Shown: positions 1 to 7,988 of the stretch, one piece after another
Numbering within the stretch: the first letter of the stretch is position 1
How the letters are laid out: the number at the start of each line of letters is the position of its first letter
Origin: Campylobacteraceae bacterium
GTDB lineage: Bacteria > Campylobacterota > Campylobacteria > Campylobacterales > Sulfurovaceae
DNA: 10,790 bases
Direction: 5' to 3'
Assembly: GCA_027002665.1 (NCBI GenBank)
Contig: JALWZK010000302.1
Coordinates: 1 to 10,790, forward strand
The notes under the pieces: model-generated
Told to the model about the DNA's origin: nothing
The model's input: only the letters and a program-made list of their open reading frames with translations
The model's database searches: none
Program-made: the position numbers and the translations under genes

Positions 1-144
1 AAGTCCACAATGCTCAAAAAGATAATATATATGCTCTACAAAAGATTTTTTCTCTTGTATCTCTTCCTATATCTTGCTTAAAAAGCATATATAACAAAAA
101 ATTAGATAAAATCCCAATTAATAATATAAATTAGGATTTAATTC
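1..144. other. Region upstream of lysA; possible edge of a neighbouring gene
   Basis: No gene can be called with confidence here. On the + strand a frame is open from base 1 to a TAA at 79-81. It gives a short hydrophobic, lysine-containing tail that could be the C-terminus of a gene entering from the left, but it uses CTC leucine codons that are less common in the neighbouring genes. On the - strand a frame open to the window edge (from about 66 down to 1) uses GAG, ATA, TAT and GGA codons typical of the window, but it has no standard start codon. A 5-bp hairpin (75-79 with 83-87, loop of three A) has no T-tract. Bases 88-144 hold the lysA promoter and ribosome binding site. Confidence 0.3.
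101..118 (+). promoter_or_regulatory. Putative promoter of the lysA operon
   Basis: A TAAAAT hexamer at 107-112, in the context TTAGATAAAATCCC, resembles the sigma-70 -10 boxes common in Campylobacterota, where -35 elements are weak. Transcription would start near 119 and leave a leader of about 26 bases. The leader includes an AGGA ribosome binding site at 133-136, eight bases before the lysA ATG. It is the only -10-like site I see before the operon, so it may serve all five genes. Confidence 0.45.
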
Positions 145-1365
145 ATGGGTTTAGATATTAAAACTTTAGTCAAAAAGTATGATACACCTCTATATCTATA
201 TGATTTTAATAGAGTTGAAAAGCAATATAGTAGTTTAAAAGAGGCCTTCAGTGGAAAAAAATCGCTAATAGCTTACGCTGTTAAGGCAAATTCAAATCTA
301 TCTCTACTTAAATATCTTGCAAAGCTTGGGAGTGGAGCTGACTGCGTAAGTATTGGAGAGGTTAAGAGAGCTTTAAAAGCTGGAATTAAAAAGTATAAGA
401 TTATATTTTCAGGTGTTGGAAAAAGGGATAGTGAGATAAGAGAGGCATTGGAGAGAGATATTCTACTTATCAATTTAGAGAGTGAAGCTGAGATGGAGCG
501 AGTTGAGATAATAGCAAAGGAGTTAGGAGTCGAAGCTAGGATATCAATTAGAGTCAATCCAAATGTCGATGCTCAAACTCACCCATATATCTCAACAGGG
601 TTACGGGAAAATAAGTTTGGAGTTGATTTAGATGTAGCCAAACAGATGTATATCTATGCAAAAAAATCTGAAAATTTAAATCCCATAGGGATACATTTTC
701 ATATCGGCTCACAACTTATAGAGTTATCTCCAATTAAAGAGGCGTGTGAGATTGTGGCAGATTTAGTTCGCTCATTAGAAGCTATCGACATTGATATTAG
801 ATTTTTTGATGTTGGTGGAGGATTGGGAGTAGTCTATAATAATGAGACTCCAATAAATCCGACAGATTACGCATTAACTATTATAAGAGCTATTAAAGGT
901 TTAGATTTAACTATTGTAATGGAGCCGGGTAGATACTTAATGGCAAACTCCGGAATTTTCTTAACAAAAGTTCTATATGAGAAGAGGAATGGAGATAAGA
1001 GGTTTGTAATTGTAGATGGTGCTATGAATGACCTCTTGAGACCAAGTCTATATAGTGCCTATCATAAGATAGAGGCTCTTCAAAAAGATGGAGAGAAGAG
1101 TCCAGCCGATGTGGTAGGACCTGTGTGTGAGAGTGGCGATTTTCTTGGGAAAGATGTTCCACTTCCACCACTTGACCATGGAGATATTCTAATAGTTCAT
1201 AGTGCAGGAGCTTATGGTTTTACAATGTCCAGCAACTATAATAGTAGAGATAGGGTGGCAGAGGTTGCAATATATAATGGTAAAGATTATTTAATTAGAA
1301 AACGAGAATCTTTTAGTGACCAGATAAGATTGGAAGAGAGTTGTGATTCAACTTGGATAGATTAG
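145..1365 (+). CDS. lysA: Diaminopimelate decarboxylase
   Basis: This cytosolic PLP enzyme decarboxylates meso-2,6-diaminopimelate to L-lysine, the last step of the DAP pathway. The 406-residue length is normal for the family. The N-terminal alanine-racemase-like barrel carries the PLP lysine K47 in YAVKANSN, followed by HFHIGSQ (184-190), the phosphate-binding loop GGG (224-226) and EPGR (260-263). The C-terminal beta domain has CESGD at 328-332, with the C328 that completes the active site of the dimer partner. The ATG at 145 is preceded by AGGA at 133-136 and begins right before the usual N-terminal helix, so the start is convincing. It is the first gene of a five-gene operon; pheA follows 11 bases after its TAG. 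A related carboxynorspermidine decarboxylase is unlikely because that family is shorter and has different motifs. Confidence 0.96.
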   Translation: MGLDIKTLVKKYDTPLYLYDFNRVEKQYSSLKEAFSGKKSLIAYAVKANSNLSLLKYLAKLGSGADCVSIGEVKRALKAGIKKYKIIFSGVGKRDSEIREALERDILLINLESEAEMERVEIIAKELGVEARISIRVNPNVDAQTHPYISTGLRENKFGVDLDVAKQMYIYAKKSENLNPIGIHFHIGSQLIELSPIKEACEIVADLVRSLEAIDIDIRFFDVGGGLGVVYNNETPINPTDYALTIIRAIKGLDLTIVMEPGRYLMANSGIFLTKVLYEKRNGDKRFVIVDGAMNDLLRPSLYSAYHKIEALQKDGEKSPADVVGPVCESGDFLGKDVPLPPLDHGDILIVHSAGAYGFTMSSNYNSRDRVAEVAIYNGKDYLIRKRESFSDQIRLEESCDSTWID

Positions 1366-1376
1366 AAGGATAAATT

Positions 1377-2435
1377 ATGACATTAGATGAGTTAAGAGAT
1401 GAAATTGATAAGATAGACAATAGACTATTGGAACTCTATAATCAAAGAATGGAGTTTGTCCATAAGGTGGGAGAGTTAAAGAGGACAACAGGCACACCAA
1501 TATATAGACCAGAGAGAGAACTCGCCATTTTAACTCGTCTTAAAGAGAGAAATAGAGGCAGATTGACAGATAAGGCTATTGATGCTCTATTCTTAGAGCT
1601 TTTTGCAGTAGCAAGAAATATGGAATTACCGGAGAGAGTTGCCTATCTTGGACCAGAGGGAAGTTTTACACATCAAGCCGCAGAGAGTAAATTTGGAGCT
1701 ATGGGTTCATACTTACCAATTAAATCTATTAAAGGTGTTTTTAGAGAGGTAAACAGAGGGACAGCTAAGTTTGGGGTAATTCCTATTGAAAATAGCTCTA
1801 ATGGGTTTGTAACAGATACAATTAATGGATTAAATAGTTATGATTTGAAGATTATTGCAGAGGTGTTTATAGATATTCACCACGCTTTGGCTACAACTTG
1901 TGATAGTATAAAAGATATAAAGAGACTCTACTCAAAAGATATTGCATTTGGACAGTGTCAAAATTTTCTACAAGATTGTGGATTAGATGAGGTGGAGCAG
2001 ATACCGGTTGAATCGACAGCGAAAGCCGCCAAACTTGCTAAGGAAGATAAGGAGAGTGGAGCAATATGTGCCAATGTCGCAGCGAAACTCTACAATTTAC
2101 CAATTCTATTTGAAAATATAGAAGATTTCGATAATAATCGAACGAGATTTTTCATTATAAGCAACTTCTACAATTTACCATCTAAATCCGATAAGACCTC
2201 AATTATGGTTAGACTTCCAAATAGACCGGGGGCATTAGTCCACTTTTTAAATGATTTTGAAAAGGCAAACATTAATCTTACTAAGATAAAATCACACATA
2301 GTAAATGGAGAGTCTATATTTTTTATTGAGTTTAATGGACATAAAGATAATCCAGATATAAGAGATATTCTAAATAGACATAGAGACTCTATAAAGGTTT
2401 TAGGCTCCTATGTAAAAGAGAGTGATGATATTTAA
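1377..2435 (+). CDS. pheA: Bifunctional chorismate mutase / prephenate dehydratase (P-protein)
   Basis: The protein converts chorismate to prephenate and then to phenylpyruvate, the committed steps to phenylalanine. Three domains are visible in 352 residues. An AroQ-type chorismate mutase occupies about 1-85, with R7, R24, K35 and the R47-E48 pair matching catalytic positions. Prephenate dehydratase occupies about 88-265, with YLGPEGS (90-96), PIENS (136-140) and the catalytic TRF (256-258). A C-terminal ACT domain occupies about 273-350. In the ACT domain the Phe-binding GALV is kept (285-288), but the second motif, ESRP in the E. coli enzyme, reads K-S-H-I at 305-308 with identical 20-residue spacing. 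Feedback control by phenylalanine may therefore be altered (inference). AAGGA at 1366-1370 supports the ATG start. The neighbouring hisC could supply the transaminase for the final step. Confidence 0.95.
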   Translation: MTLDELRDEIDKIDNRLLELYNQRMEFVHKVGELKRTTGTPIYRPERELAILTRLKERNRGRLTDKAIDALFLELFAVARNMELPERVAYLGPEGSFTHQAAESKFGAMGSYLPIKSIKGVFREVNRGTAKFGVIPIENSSNGFVTDTINGLNSYDLKIIAEVFIDIHHALATTCDSIKDIKRLYSKDIAFGQCQNFLQDCGLDEVEQIPVESTAKAAKLAKEDKESGAICANVAAKLYNLPILFENIEDFDNNRTRFFIISNFYNLPSKSDKTSIMVRLPNRPGALVHFLNDFEKANINLTKIKSHIVNGESIFFIEFNGHKDNPDIRDILNRHRDSIKVLGSYVKESDDI

Positions 2436-2444
2436 AGGAGAGTA

Positions 2445-3539
2445 ATGGAGTTTAATCAGAGTTTAAGAGGTATAAAAATCTATGAGGCGGGAAAACCTAT
2501 TGAGCTGGTGGTCAGAGAGTTTGGGATAGAGCCAGAAGCTGTAGTCAAATTGGCTTCAAATGAAAACCCGTTAGGGTGTAGTCCAAAAGTGGCAGAGGCG
2601 ATTAGTAAAAATGCCCATAAGGCGTATCTATATCCTGATGATAGTTACTATGAGTTAAAAGCTGAGTTGAGTAGAAGATTTAATGTAAAAGATAATAATA
2701 TAATTATTGGTGCAGGTAGTGACCAAGTCTTAGAGTTTATAGCGAGAGCTTTATTAAATCAGAATGAATCTGTTTTAATGAGCAGGGTTACATTTGCGAT
2801 GTATGAGATATATGCCAGACAGATGGGGGCTAAAATTATACGAACCTCATCATATCAACATATACCAGATGAGTTTATAGAGAACTATAAGAGATATAGA
2901 CCCAAAATTATATATCTATGCACTCCAAATAATCCCACAGGAGATGGGATAACCAAAGATGAGGTATTTAAGATTATAGATGAGGTGGATAGAGATACAC
3001 TTATAGTTATCGATGGAGCCTATATGGAGTATGCTATGGCAAAAGATATAGCATATAAGATAGAGCCTAATGATATTATAGATAGAGAGAATATTATATA
3101 TCTCGGAACATTCTCTAAGGCTTATGGTCTCGGTGGTATGAGGGTAGGATATGGTATTGCGAATAGCTCTCTAATAAGGGAGTTATATAAGATGAGACCA
3201 CCATTTAATATTACAACTCTATCTCTAATTGGAGCTATTGAGGCGTGTAGAGATGCAGAGTTTGTAAAAAAAACTATAGCACTACATCAAAAAGAGATTA
3301 AAAGATATGAGAAATTTGCAAAAGAGAGTGGATTTAATTATATAGATAGCTATACAAACTTTATTACATATCTATTTAATAATAATATTAACTCAACTCG
3401 AATATCAGATGCTCTATTTAGACAGGGAATAATTATTAGAGATTTAGCATCTTATGGAATGAATGCTATCCGTATTACAGTAGGCACAGAGGAGCAGAAT
3501 AGTAGATTTTTTAAAATTTTTAAAAAGGTCATTATGTGA
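2445..3539 (+). CDS. hisC: Histidinol-phosphate aminotransferase (HisC type, possibly also aromatic)
   Basis: This class II fold-type I PLP aminotransferase interconverts imidazole-acetol phosphate and histidinol phosphate with glutamate/2-oxoglutarate as partner. The 364-residue length is typical. Visible marks are the N-terminal LASNENPLG, the TPNNPTG loop (160-166), D190 and Y193 in DGAYMEY (the usual glutamate of DEAY is glycine here), and the PLP lysine K225 in [16 protein letters not shown], with R233 contacting the cofactor phosphate. A strong AAAGGAG at 2434-2440 precedes the ATG by four bases and overlaps the pheA stop codon. Placement after pheA, away from other his genes, is consistent with the enzyme also transaminating phenylpyruvate or prephenate; HisC homologues are known to accept aromatic keto acids. 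The last codon ATG and stop TGA overlap the dxs start. Confidence 0.92.
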   Translation: MEFNQSLRGIKIYEAGKPIELVVREFGIEPEAVVKLASNENPLGCSPKVAEAISKNAHKAYLYPDDSYYELKAELSRRFNVKDNNIIIGAGSDQVLEFIARALLNQNESVLMSRVTFAMYEIYARQMGAKIIRTSSYQHIPDEFIENYKRYRPKIIYLCTPNNPTGDGITKDEVFKIIDEVDRDTLIVIDGAYMEYAMAKDIAYKIEPNDIIDRENIIYLGTFSKAYGLGGMRVGYGIANSSLIRELYKMRPPFNITTLSLIGAIEACRDAEFVKKTIALHQKEIKRYEKFAKESGFNYIDSYTNFITYLFNNNINSTRISDALFRQGIIIRDLASYGMNAIRITVGTEEQNSRFFKIFKKVIM

Positions 3540-5362
3540 ATAGATTTGGTGATTTAAGTAACAAGAGTATTAAAGAGTTGGAGGAGATTGCATCGACTAT
3601 TAGAAAGAGAATACTTGAAGTAGTTAGTAAAAATGGAGGACACCTTAGCTCAAGTTTGGGTGCAACCGATATAATTGTAGCAATGCACGCTGTATTTAAT
3701 TCAGAGGAGAATCCATTTATTTTTGATGTATCTCATCAAGCCTATGCCCATAAACTATTGACAGATAGATGGGAGAAGTTTGAGACTCTACGGAAGTTCA
3801 ATGGGATTAGTGGATATATTAAACCAGAGGAGTCTAAGAGTGATTACTATATGGCAGGACATAGCTCAACCTCTATCTCTCTTGCAGTAGGCTCTGCAAA
3901 GGCGATTAGATTAAAGGGTGAAGAGGGTTTTAGAGTTCCCGTTGTTCTAATTGGAGATGGGAGTATGAGCGCTGGAATGATATATGAGGCACTAAATGAG
4001 CTTGGAGATAAGAAGTATCCTGCAATTATTATCTTAAATGATAATGAGATGAGCATAGCCTCTCCCATTGGAGCATTGAGTAGAATATTGTCACAAACTA
4101 TGGCATCACCATTTTATCAAAAGTTCAAAAAAAAGACAAAAGATATATTGGAGGCACTTCCGAAGAGTGCAACATATATGGCAAGGAGATTTGAGGAGTC
4201 GTTTCAACTTATTACACCGGGTATTCTATTTGAGGAGTTGGGATTAGAGTATATTGGTCCAATTGATGGACACAATATCTCCTCACTTATAGAGACTCTT
4301 AAACTTGCTAAGAATCTAAAAAGACCTGTGATTATTCATGTTCAGACCACAAAGGGAAAAGGGTATGCCATTGCTGAAGGGGCAGGCTCCAATAAGGAGC
4401 ATTGGCACGGCGTCGGTCCTTTTGATATAGAGAGTGGTGCTACTCTCAAAAAATCCTCTACAAAATCGGCAACCGATATATTCTCTGAAACCCTACTCTC
4501 CCTTGCTAAGGAAGATGAAAAGGTAGTGGGGGTTACTGCCGCAATGCCAACTGGAACAGGAATGAGTAGAGCCATAAAGGAGTATCCAGATAGATTTTGG
4601 GATGTGGCAATAGCAGAGCAACATGCAGTAACCTCTATGGGTGCCTTAGCGAAGGAGGGGTTTAAACCATTCTGTGCAATATACTCAACCTTTTTACAGA
4701 GAGGATATGACCAACTTATTCATGATATATGTTTAATGAATCTGGGAGTAGCATTCGCCATTGATAGGGCTGGAATTGTTGGAGAGGATGGAGAGACACA
4801 CCAAGGGGTATTTGATATATCTTACTTAAGAGCCATTCCAAATATGACTCTATTTGCCCCATCTTCAAATCTCTCTATGGTAGAGGCTATGAGATTTGCT
4901 AAAGATTTTCCAACCCCTTGTGCATTTAGATACCCAAGAGGGGCATTCTCCTTTAAAGAGGAGACCACTCCTCCATTTACCATAGGCAAATCCCATACCA
5001 TTCAAGAGGGTAAAGATATACTCTTTATAGGTTATGGAAATGGAGTTGGAAGAGCAGTTAAGACAGCAGAGTTAATAGATAAAAATCCAACTATATTAGA
5101 TTTAAGATTTGTAAAACCCTTAGATGGAGAGAGATTAAAAGAGTTATCTAATACTCATAAAAGATGGTTTATATTTAGTGATAGTGTTAAAATGGGTGGA
5201 GTTGGAAGTGCAATTTTAGAGTTTTTAAATGAGAATAGTATTAGAGATATTGAAGTTATCTCATTTGAGTATGATGATAAATTTATAACTCATGGAGATA
5301 AAAAATCAGTAGAGGAAAGTTTGGGAATTTTACCAGAAGAGTTAGCAAAAAGGATAAAATAG
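3536..5362 (+). CDS. dxs: 1-deoxy-D-xylulose-5-phosphate synthase
   Basis: This thiamine-diphosphate enzyme condenses pyruvate with glyceraldehyde 3-phosphate to DXP, the entry step of the MEP isoprenoid pathway and a precursor for thiamine and pyridoxal phosphate. Its 608 residues are normal. The TPP domain has GGHLSSSLG around H36, the Mg-TPP motif GDG at 140-142 paired with N168/N170 in LNDNEMSI, and GPIDGHN at 241-247. The transketolase-type pyrimidine domain has E361 in IAEQHAV and the [15 protein letters not shown] segment. The C-terminal transketolase domain follows. The start is GTG at 3536, overlapping hisC by four bases (ATGTGA), with AAGG at 3525-3528; translational coupling is likely. 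In H. pylori and C. jejuni fliF, fliG and fliH precede dxs; none of them is present here. Confidence 0.96.
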   Translation: MNRFGDLSNKSIKELEEIASTIRKRILEVVSKNGGHLSSSLGATDIIVAMHAVFNSEENPFIFDVSHQAYAHKLLTDRWEKFETLRKFNGISGYIKPEESKSDYYMAGHSSTSISLAVGSAKAIRLKGEEGFRVPVVLIGDGSMSAGMIYEALNELGDKKYPAIIILNDNEMSIASPIGALSRILSQTMASPFYQKFKKKTKDILEALPKSATYMARRFEESFQLITPGILFEELGLEYIGPIDGHNISSLIETLKLAKNLKRPVIIHVQTTKGKGYAIAEGAGSNKEHWHGVGPFDIESGATLKKSSTKSATDIFSETLLSLAKEDEKVVGVTAAMPTGTGMSRAIKEYPDRFWDVAIAEQHAVTSMGALAKEGFKPFCAIYSTFLQRGYDQLIHDICLMNLGVAFAIDRAGIVGEDGETHQGVFDISYLRAIPNMTLFAPSSNLSMVEAMRFAKDFPTPCAFRYPRGAFSFKEETTPPFTIGKSHTIQEGKDILFIGYGNGVGRAVKTAELIDKNPTILDLRFVKPLDGERLKELSNTHKRWFIFSDSVKMGGVGSAILEFLNENSIRDIEVISFEYDDKFITHGDKKSVEESLGILPEELAKRIK

Positions 5363-6525
5363 TGTCAAAAGAGTATATCTTTACTTCAGAGTCGGTAACA
5401 GAGGGACACCCAGACAAGATGGCAGACCAGATAAGCGATGCCATTTTGGACTATATTATAGAGAGAGATAAAGATGCGAGAGTTGCATGTGAGACAATTT
5501 TGACCACAGGGGTATGTCTAATCACAGGGGAGCTTAAGACTAAGATATATGCACCTATGCAGGATATTGCAAGGGAGGTAATTAGAGAGATTGGATATAC
5601 CGATGCAAGTTTTGGATTTGACTATAGGAGTGCAGGGATACTAAATGCAATTGGAGAGCAGAGTATAGATATAAATCAGGGGGTCGATAAGGTATCTGGA
5701 GAGCTTGGAGCAGGTGACCAAGGTATGATGTTTGGATATGCTTGTAGTGAGACTCCAGAGCTTATGCCACTTCCAATCTCTCTTGCTCATAAATTGACAG
5801 CAAAACTATCAGAGGTGAGAAAAAATGGAACTCTTCCCTTTCTAAGACCAGATGGAAAGGCACAAGTTAGTGTTAGATATAGCAATGGAGAACCTATATC
5901 TATAGATACCATTGTTGTATCCACTCAACATAGTCCAGATATTTCCAATAGTATATTGAAAGATGCCATTATTACAGAGGTCATAGAGGAGGTTATCCCC
6001 AAAAAGCTATTAAAAGATACAACCTACTATATAAATCCTACAGGTAGATTTGTGATAGGTGGACCTCAAGGTGATGCAGGATTGACAGGTAGAAAAATTA
6101 TAGTTGATACCTATGGTGGAAGTTGTCCACACGGTGGTGGAGCATTTTCAGGAAAAGACCCAACTAAGGTGGATAGAAGTGGAAGCTATATCGCAAGATA
6201 TATAGCTAAGAACCTTGTCAAAGCGGGTGTGAGTGAGAGATTAACACTACAGCTCTCCTATGCCATAGGTATTAGCAGACCTATATCTATTATGGTAAAT
6301 ACGCATGGGACAGGTAGTATAGATGATATGGAGATAGAGAGATGTGTAAGAGATATTTTTGATTTAACTCCAATGGGAATTATTAGAGAGCTTGATTTAT
6401 TGAAACCGATATATAGAGAGACAGCTTCCTATGGACATTTTGGTCGTGAGAATATGGGCTTTAGTTGGGAAGAGACCAATCGTGTAGATGAGATAAAAAG
6501 CTACTTGAATATAGAAAATTTTTAA
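5362..6525 (+). CDS. metK: S-adenosylmethionine synthase (methionine adenosyltransferase)
   Basis: The enzyme makes S-adenosylmethionine from ATP and methionine, releasing phosphate and pyrophosphate, and supplies methyl groups to the cell. The 387-residue length matches bacterial MetK (384 in E. coli). Motifs in order are [12 protein letters not shown] with H16 and D18, GAGDQG (116-121), [13 protein letters not shown] (233-245) and [10 protein letters not shown] (257-266). K245 and K265 fall at the same numbers as the catalytic lysines of the E. coli enzyme. The start is GTG at 5362, sharing one base with the dxs TAG (TAGTG), with AAGGA at 5350-5354 inside the dxs end. There is no leader, so no SAM riboswitch can sit directly in front. 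It is the last gene of the operon; no good terminator is visible in the 74 bases before the next gene. Confidence 0.97.
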   Translation: MSKEYIFTSESVTEGHPDKMADQISDAILDYIIERDKDARVACETILTTGVCLITGELKTKIYAPMQDIAREVIREIGYTDASFGFDYRSAGILNAIGEQSIDINQGVDKVSGELGAGDQGMMFGYACSETPELMPLPISLAHKLTAKLSEVRKNGTLPFLRPDGKAQVSVRYSNGEPISIDTIVVSTQHSPDISNSILKDAIITEVIEEVIPKKLLKDTTYYINPTGRFVIGGPQGDAGLTGRKIIVDTYGGSCPHGGGAFSGKDPTKVDRSGSYIARYIAKNLVKAGVSERLTLQLSYAIGISRPISIMVNTHGTGSIDDMEIERCVRDIFDLTPMGIIRELDLLKPIYRETASYGHFGRENMGFSWEETNRVDEIKSYLNIENF

Positions 6526-6562
6526 TTGAATTAAACATTTAAAGGGTTATTTAATTATCTTT

Positions 6563-6571
6563 TGCTATAGT
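6563..6571 (+). promoter_or_regulatory. Putative extended -10 promoter of the ferredoxin gene
   Basis: The string TGCTATAGT gives a TATAGT hexamer at 6566-6571 with a TG one base upstream, preceded by a T-rich stretch. This is the form of housekeeping promoters in Campylobacterota. Transcription would begin near 6578, leaving about 22 bases with AGGAG at 6590-6594 before the ATG at 6600. It lets the ferredoxin be expressed apart from the metK operon. Confidence 0.6.
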
Positions 6572-6599
6572 TTGGAGTAATTTAAAATTAGGAGAAACT

Positions 6600-6875
6600 A
6601 TGGCAGTAATTATTACAGATATTTGTATTAACTGTGGTGCTTGTATTGATGAATGTCCAGTAGAAGCTATTGTAGATGAGGATGATAACCCAACTGGTGA
6701 AGAGATTTACTATGTCTATCCAGACAAGTGTGTTGAGTGCGTTGGTCACTTTGACACTCCAGCATGTGCTGAAGCTTGTCCAACAGAGGGTTGTATCCAA
6801 TGGGATGATTGTGTAGAAGGAATGCCTTGCTCACCAAATAGAGGTGAAAAGGGTGAACCTGTAGTCGAAGATTAA
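6600..6875 (+). CDS. 2[4Fe-4S] ferredoxin with cysteine-rich tail
   Basis: This is a small acidic cytosolic electron carrier of 91 residues. The first cluster motif is C9-x2-C12-x2-C15-x3-C19-P. The second is the stretched form C44-x2-C47-x8-C56-x3-C60-P, as in the Allochromatium/YfhL-type ferredoxins and H. pylori FdxA-like proteins. In such bacteria these proteins pass electrons for 2-oxoacid:acceptor oxidoreductases and other low-potential reactions (family knowledge; the partner here is not shown). Three further cysteines, C65, C71 and C77, lie in the short tail, beyond the eight needed for two clusters. AGGAG at 6590-6594 supports the ATG. The gene stands alone with its own promoter and terminator and faces a convergent MFS gene ten bases away. 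Confidence 0.93.
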   Translation: MAVIITDICINCGACIDECPVEAIVDEDDNPTGEEIYYVYPDKCVECVGHFDTPACAEACPTEGCIQWDDCVEGMPCSPNRGEKGEPVVED

Positions 6876-6880
6876 TCTTC
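6867..6880. repeat. 14-base perfect palindrome over the ferredoxin stop codon
   Basis: GAAGATTAATCTTC is self-complementary and could form a 5-bp stem with a TTAA loop in RNA. It spans the ferredoxin TAA at 6873-6875 and lies ten bases before a stronger hairpin. It has no T-tract on either strand, so alone it is not a terminator. It might help protect the 3' end of the ferredoxin mRNA, or be chance. Confidence 0.4.
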
Positions 6881-6884
6881 CTTA

Positions 6885-7988
6885 TCAATGACACTCTTTT
6901 TGAGTGTCTATTTTATGAACCAATATCATTATAAGAGATAAAAAGGCTACTATAGCCTCTATTAAAAATAGATACTCTCCATAAATCTTTCCAGATAGTA
7001 ATGCCCCAAGTGAGCCACCGAGACCGAAACCTATCCCCAGCACAAACTGTTGAGCCAATTTTTTCTGTCTATATAGAGAGAAGATATATGTAATTGTAGC
7101 TGTATGGTATAATGCAAAGCTAATTGCATGGAGGGATTGAGAGATAAATGTAATAACAACATTATCGGCATATAGATATAGTAGTAGCCATCTAATTACA
7201 GTTACAAATATAGATATTTTTATAATATTTAATAGATTTTTCTCTAAAAAATAGCCTTGGAAATAGAGCATAAATATCTCACATATAACTCCAAACGACC
7301 ACATCCAACTTGCTACCTCTAAGCTAACCCCATGCTCCAACTCATATATTGTAAAGAAGTTATAGAAGCCACCAAATGAGAGTTGCATTAGAAATATACT
7401 AACCCAAAAAGCCCAATATCTTATGAGAGAGAAACTCTTATCATCACTACTACTATCTAAACTATCTCTTTGATTATCAAATTTTACTGATAGAAACCCA
7501 AATATAAGTGTGAAAAGTGCCATAGATATAAGATAATATAGTGTCTCATAAGAGGTTGATAAAATCTTACCAAGCCATATAGCAATGGAGATAAATCCAA
7601 TAGAACCCCAAAGCCTAACTCTCCCATACTCTTTTCTGGATAGTTTGGATAGAGAGATGGTCTCTACAAATGGTAGAGATATTCCCATAGATGCACCAAA
7701 TAGCAGACTTGCTATAATGTATAGAGTAAAATTTTCTATAGTGACTATAAATATAATAGTGGAGATAAGCGTTAAAATCAGAGAGATTAAATATACTCTC
7801 TTAGTCAATTTTATAAGATATTTAAATATAAATGGGAGCAAAAATCTCATAAATGGAGCTGAAGAGTAAATCAATCCAATTTCAAATTTACTATAATAAA
7901 AATCAGTTAGCACCTTTGGCATAAATATAATATATACACCGATAAGTGCAAAGTAGAAAAAGTAGAATAGAGATAGAGTTATCTTCAT
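6885..7988 (-). CDS. MFS transporter, LacY/HcaT-like
   Basis: This is an integral inner-membrane permease of 367 residues with about twelve hydrophobic segments. Six lie before and six after a polar, serine/aspartate-rich central loop at about 168-190. The sequence R-V-R-L-W-G-S-I-G-F at 123-132, before the fifth membrane segment, and the late SLHAISFALYH segment are typical of the MFS_1_like group that includes E. coli HcaT and nucleoside/proton symporters. The substrate cannot be read from the sequence. The ATG at 7988 overlaps the TGA of the preceding RDD gene by four bases, indicating translational coupling and a shared transcript. The 3' end carries, on the other strand, the ferredoxin terminator. 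No terminator of its own is visible, so its transcripts may run antisense into the ferredoxin gene. Confidence 0.85.
   Translation of the reverse strand: MKITLSLFYFFYFALIGVYIIFMPKVLTDFYYSKFEIGLIYSSAPFMRFLLPFIFKYLIKLTKRVYLISLILTLISTIIFIVTIENFTLYIIASLLFGASMGISLPFVETISLSKLSRKEYGRVRLWGSIGFISIAIWLGKILSTSYETLYYLISMALFTLIFGFLSVKFDNQRDSLDSSSDDKSFSLIRYWAFWVSIFLMQLSFGGFYNFFTIYELEHGVSLEVASWMWSFGVICEIFMLYFQGYFLEKNLLNIIKISIFVTVIRWLLLYLYADNVVITFISQSLHAISFALYHTATITYIFSLYRQKKLAQQFVLGIGFGLGGSLGALLSGKIYGEYLFLIEAIVAFLSLIMILVHKIDTQKECH
6890..6916 (+). terminator. Intrinsic terminator of the ferredoxin gene
   Basis: A perfect 7-bp stem GACACTC/GAGTGTC (6890-6896 with 6902-6908) encloses a loop of five T and is followed by TATTTTAT. 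It sits 14 bases after the ferredoxin stop. On the opposite strand the same bases encode the last residues of the MFS protein. No T-tract follows the hairpin on that strand, so it should act only for rightward transcription. Confidence 0.7.

Noticed and set aside
75..87. TGCTT-AAA-AAGCA hairpin upstream of lysA as a terminator
   Set aside because: The stem is only 5 bp of mostly A/T pairs and no T-tract follows on either strand.
273..557. Open frame on the - strand inside lysA, and similar antisense frames inside dxs (3847-4068, 4342-4575), the ferredoxin (6588-6894), the MFS gene (7585-7869) and the GspF-like gene (9235-9465)
   Set aside because: Each lies wholly or almost wholly opposite a well-supported gene, lacks a convincing ribosome binding site and has a composition expected from the complement of the real gene.
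3185..3480. Many TATA/GAGAGA-rich stretches as repeats
   Set aside because: They follow from heavy use of AGA, ATA, GAG and TAT codons in real genes; no unit recurs in an ordered array.
5300..5362. SAM riboswitch in front of metK
   Set aside because: metK starts inside the last codon of dxs, so there is no untranslated leader to hold one, and no riboswitch core is visible.
6520..6545. AT-rich inverted sequence TTAATTGAATTAA after metK as a terminator
   Set aside because: The possible stem is only A/T pairs with no T-run after it; it looks like ordinary AT-rich spacer.
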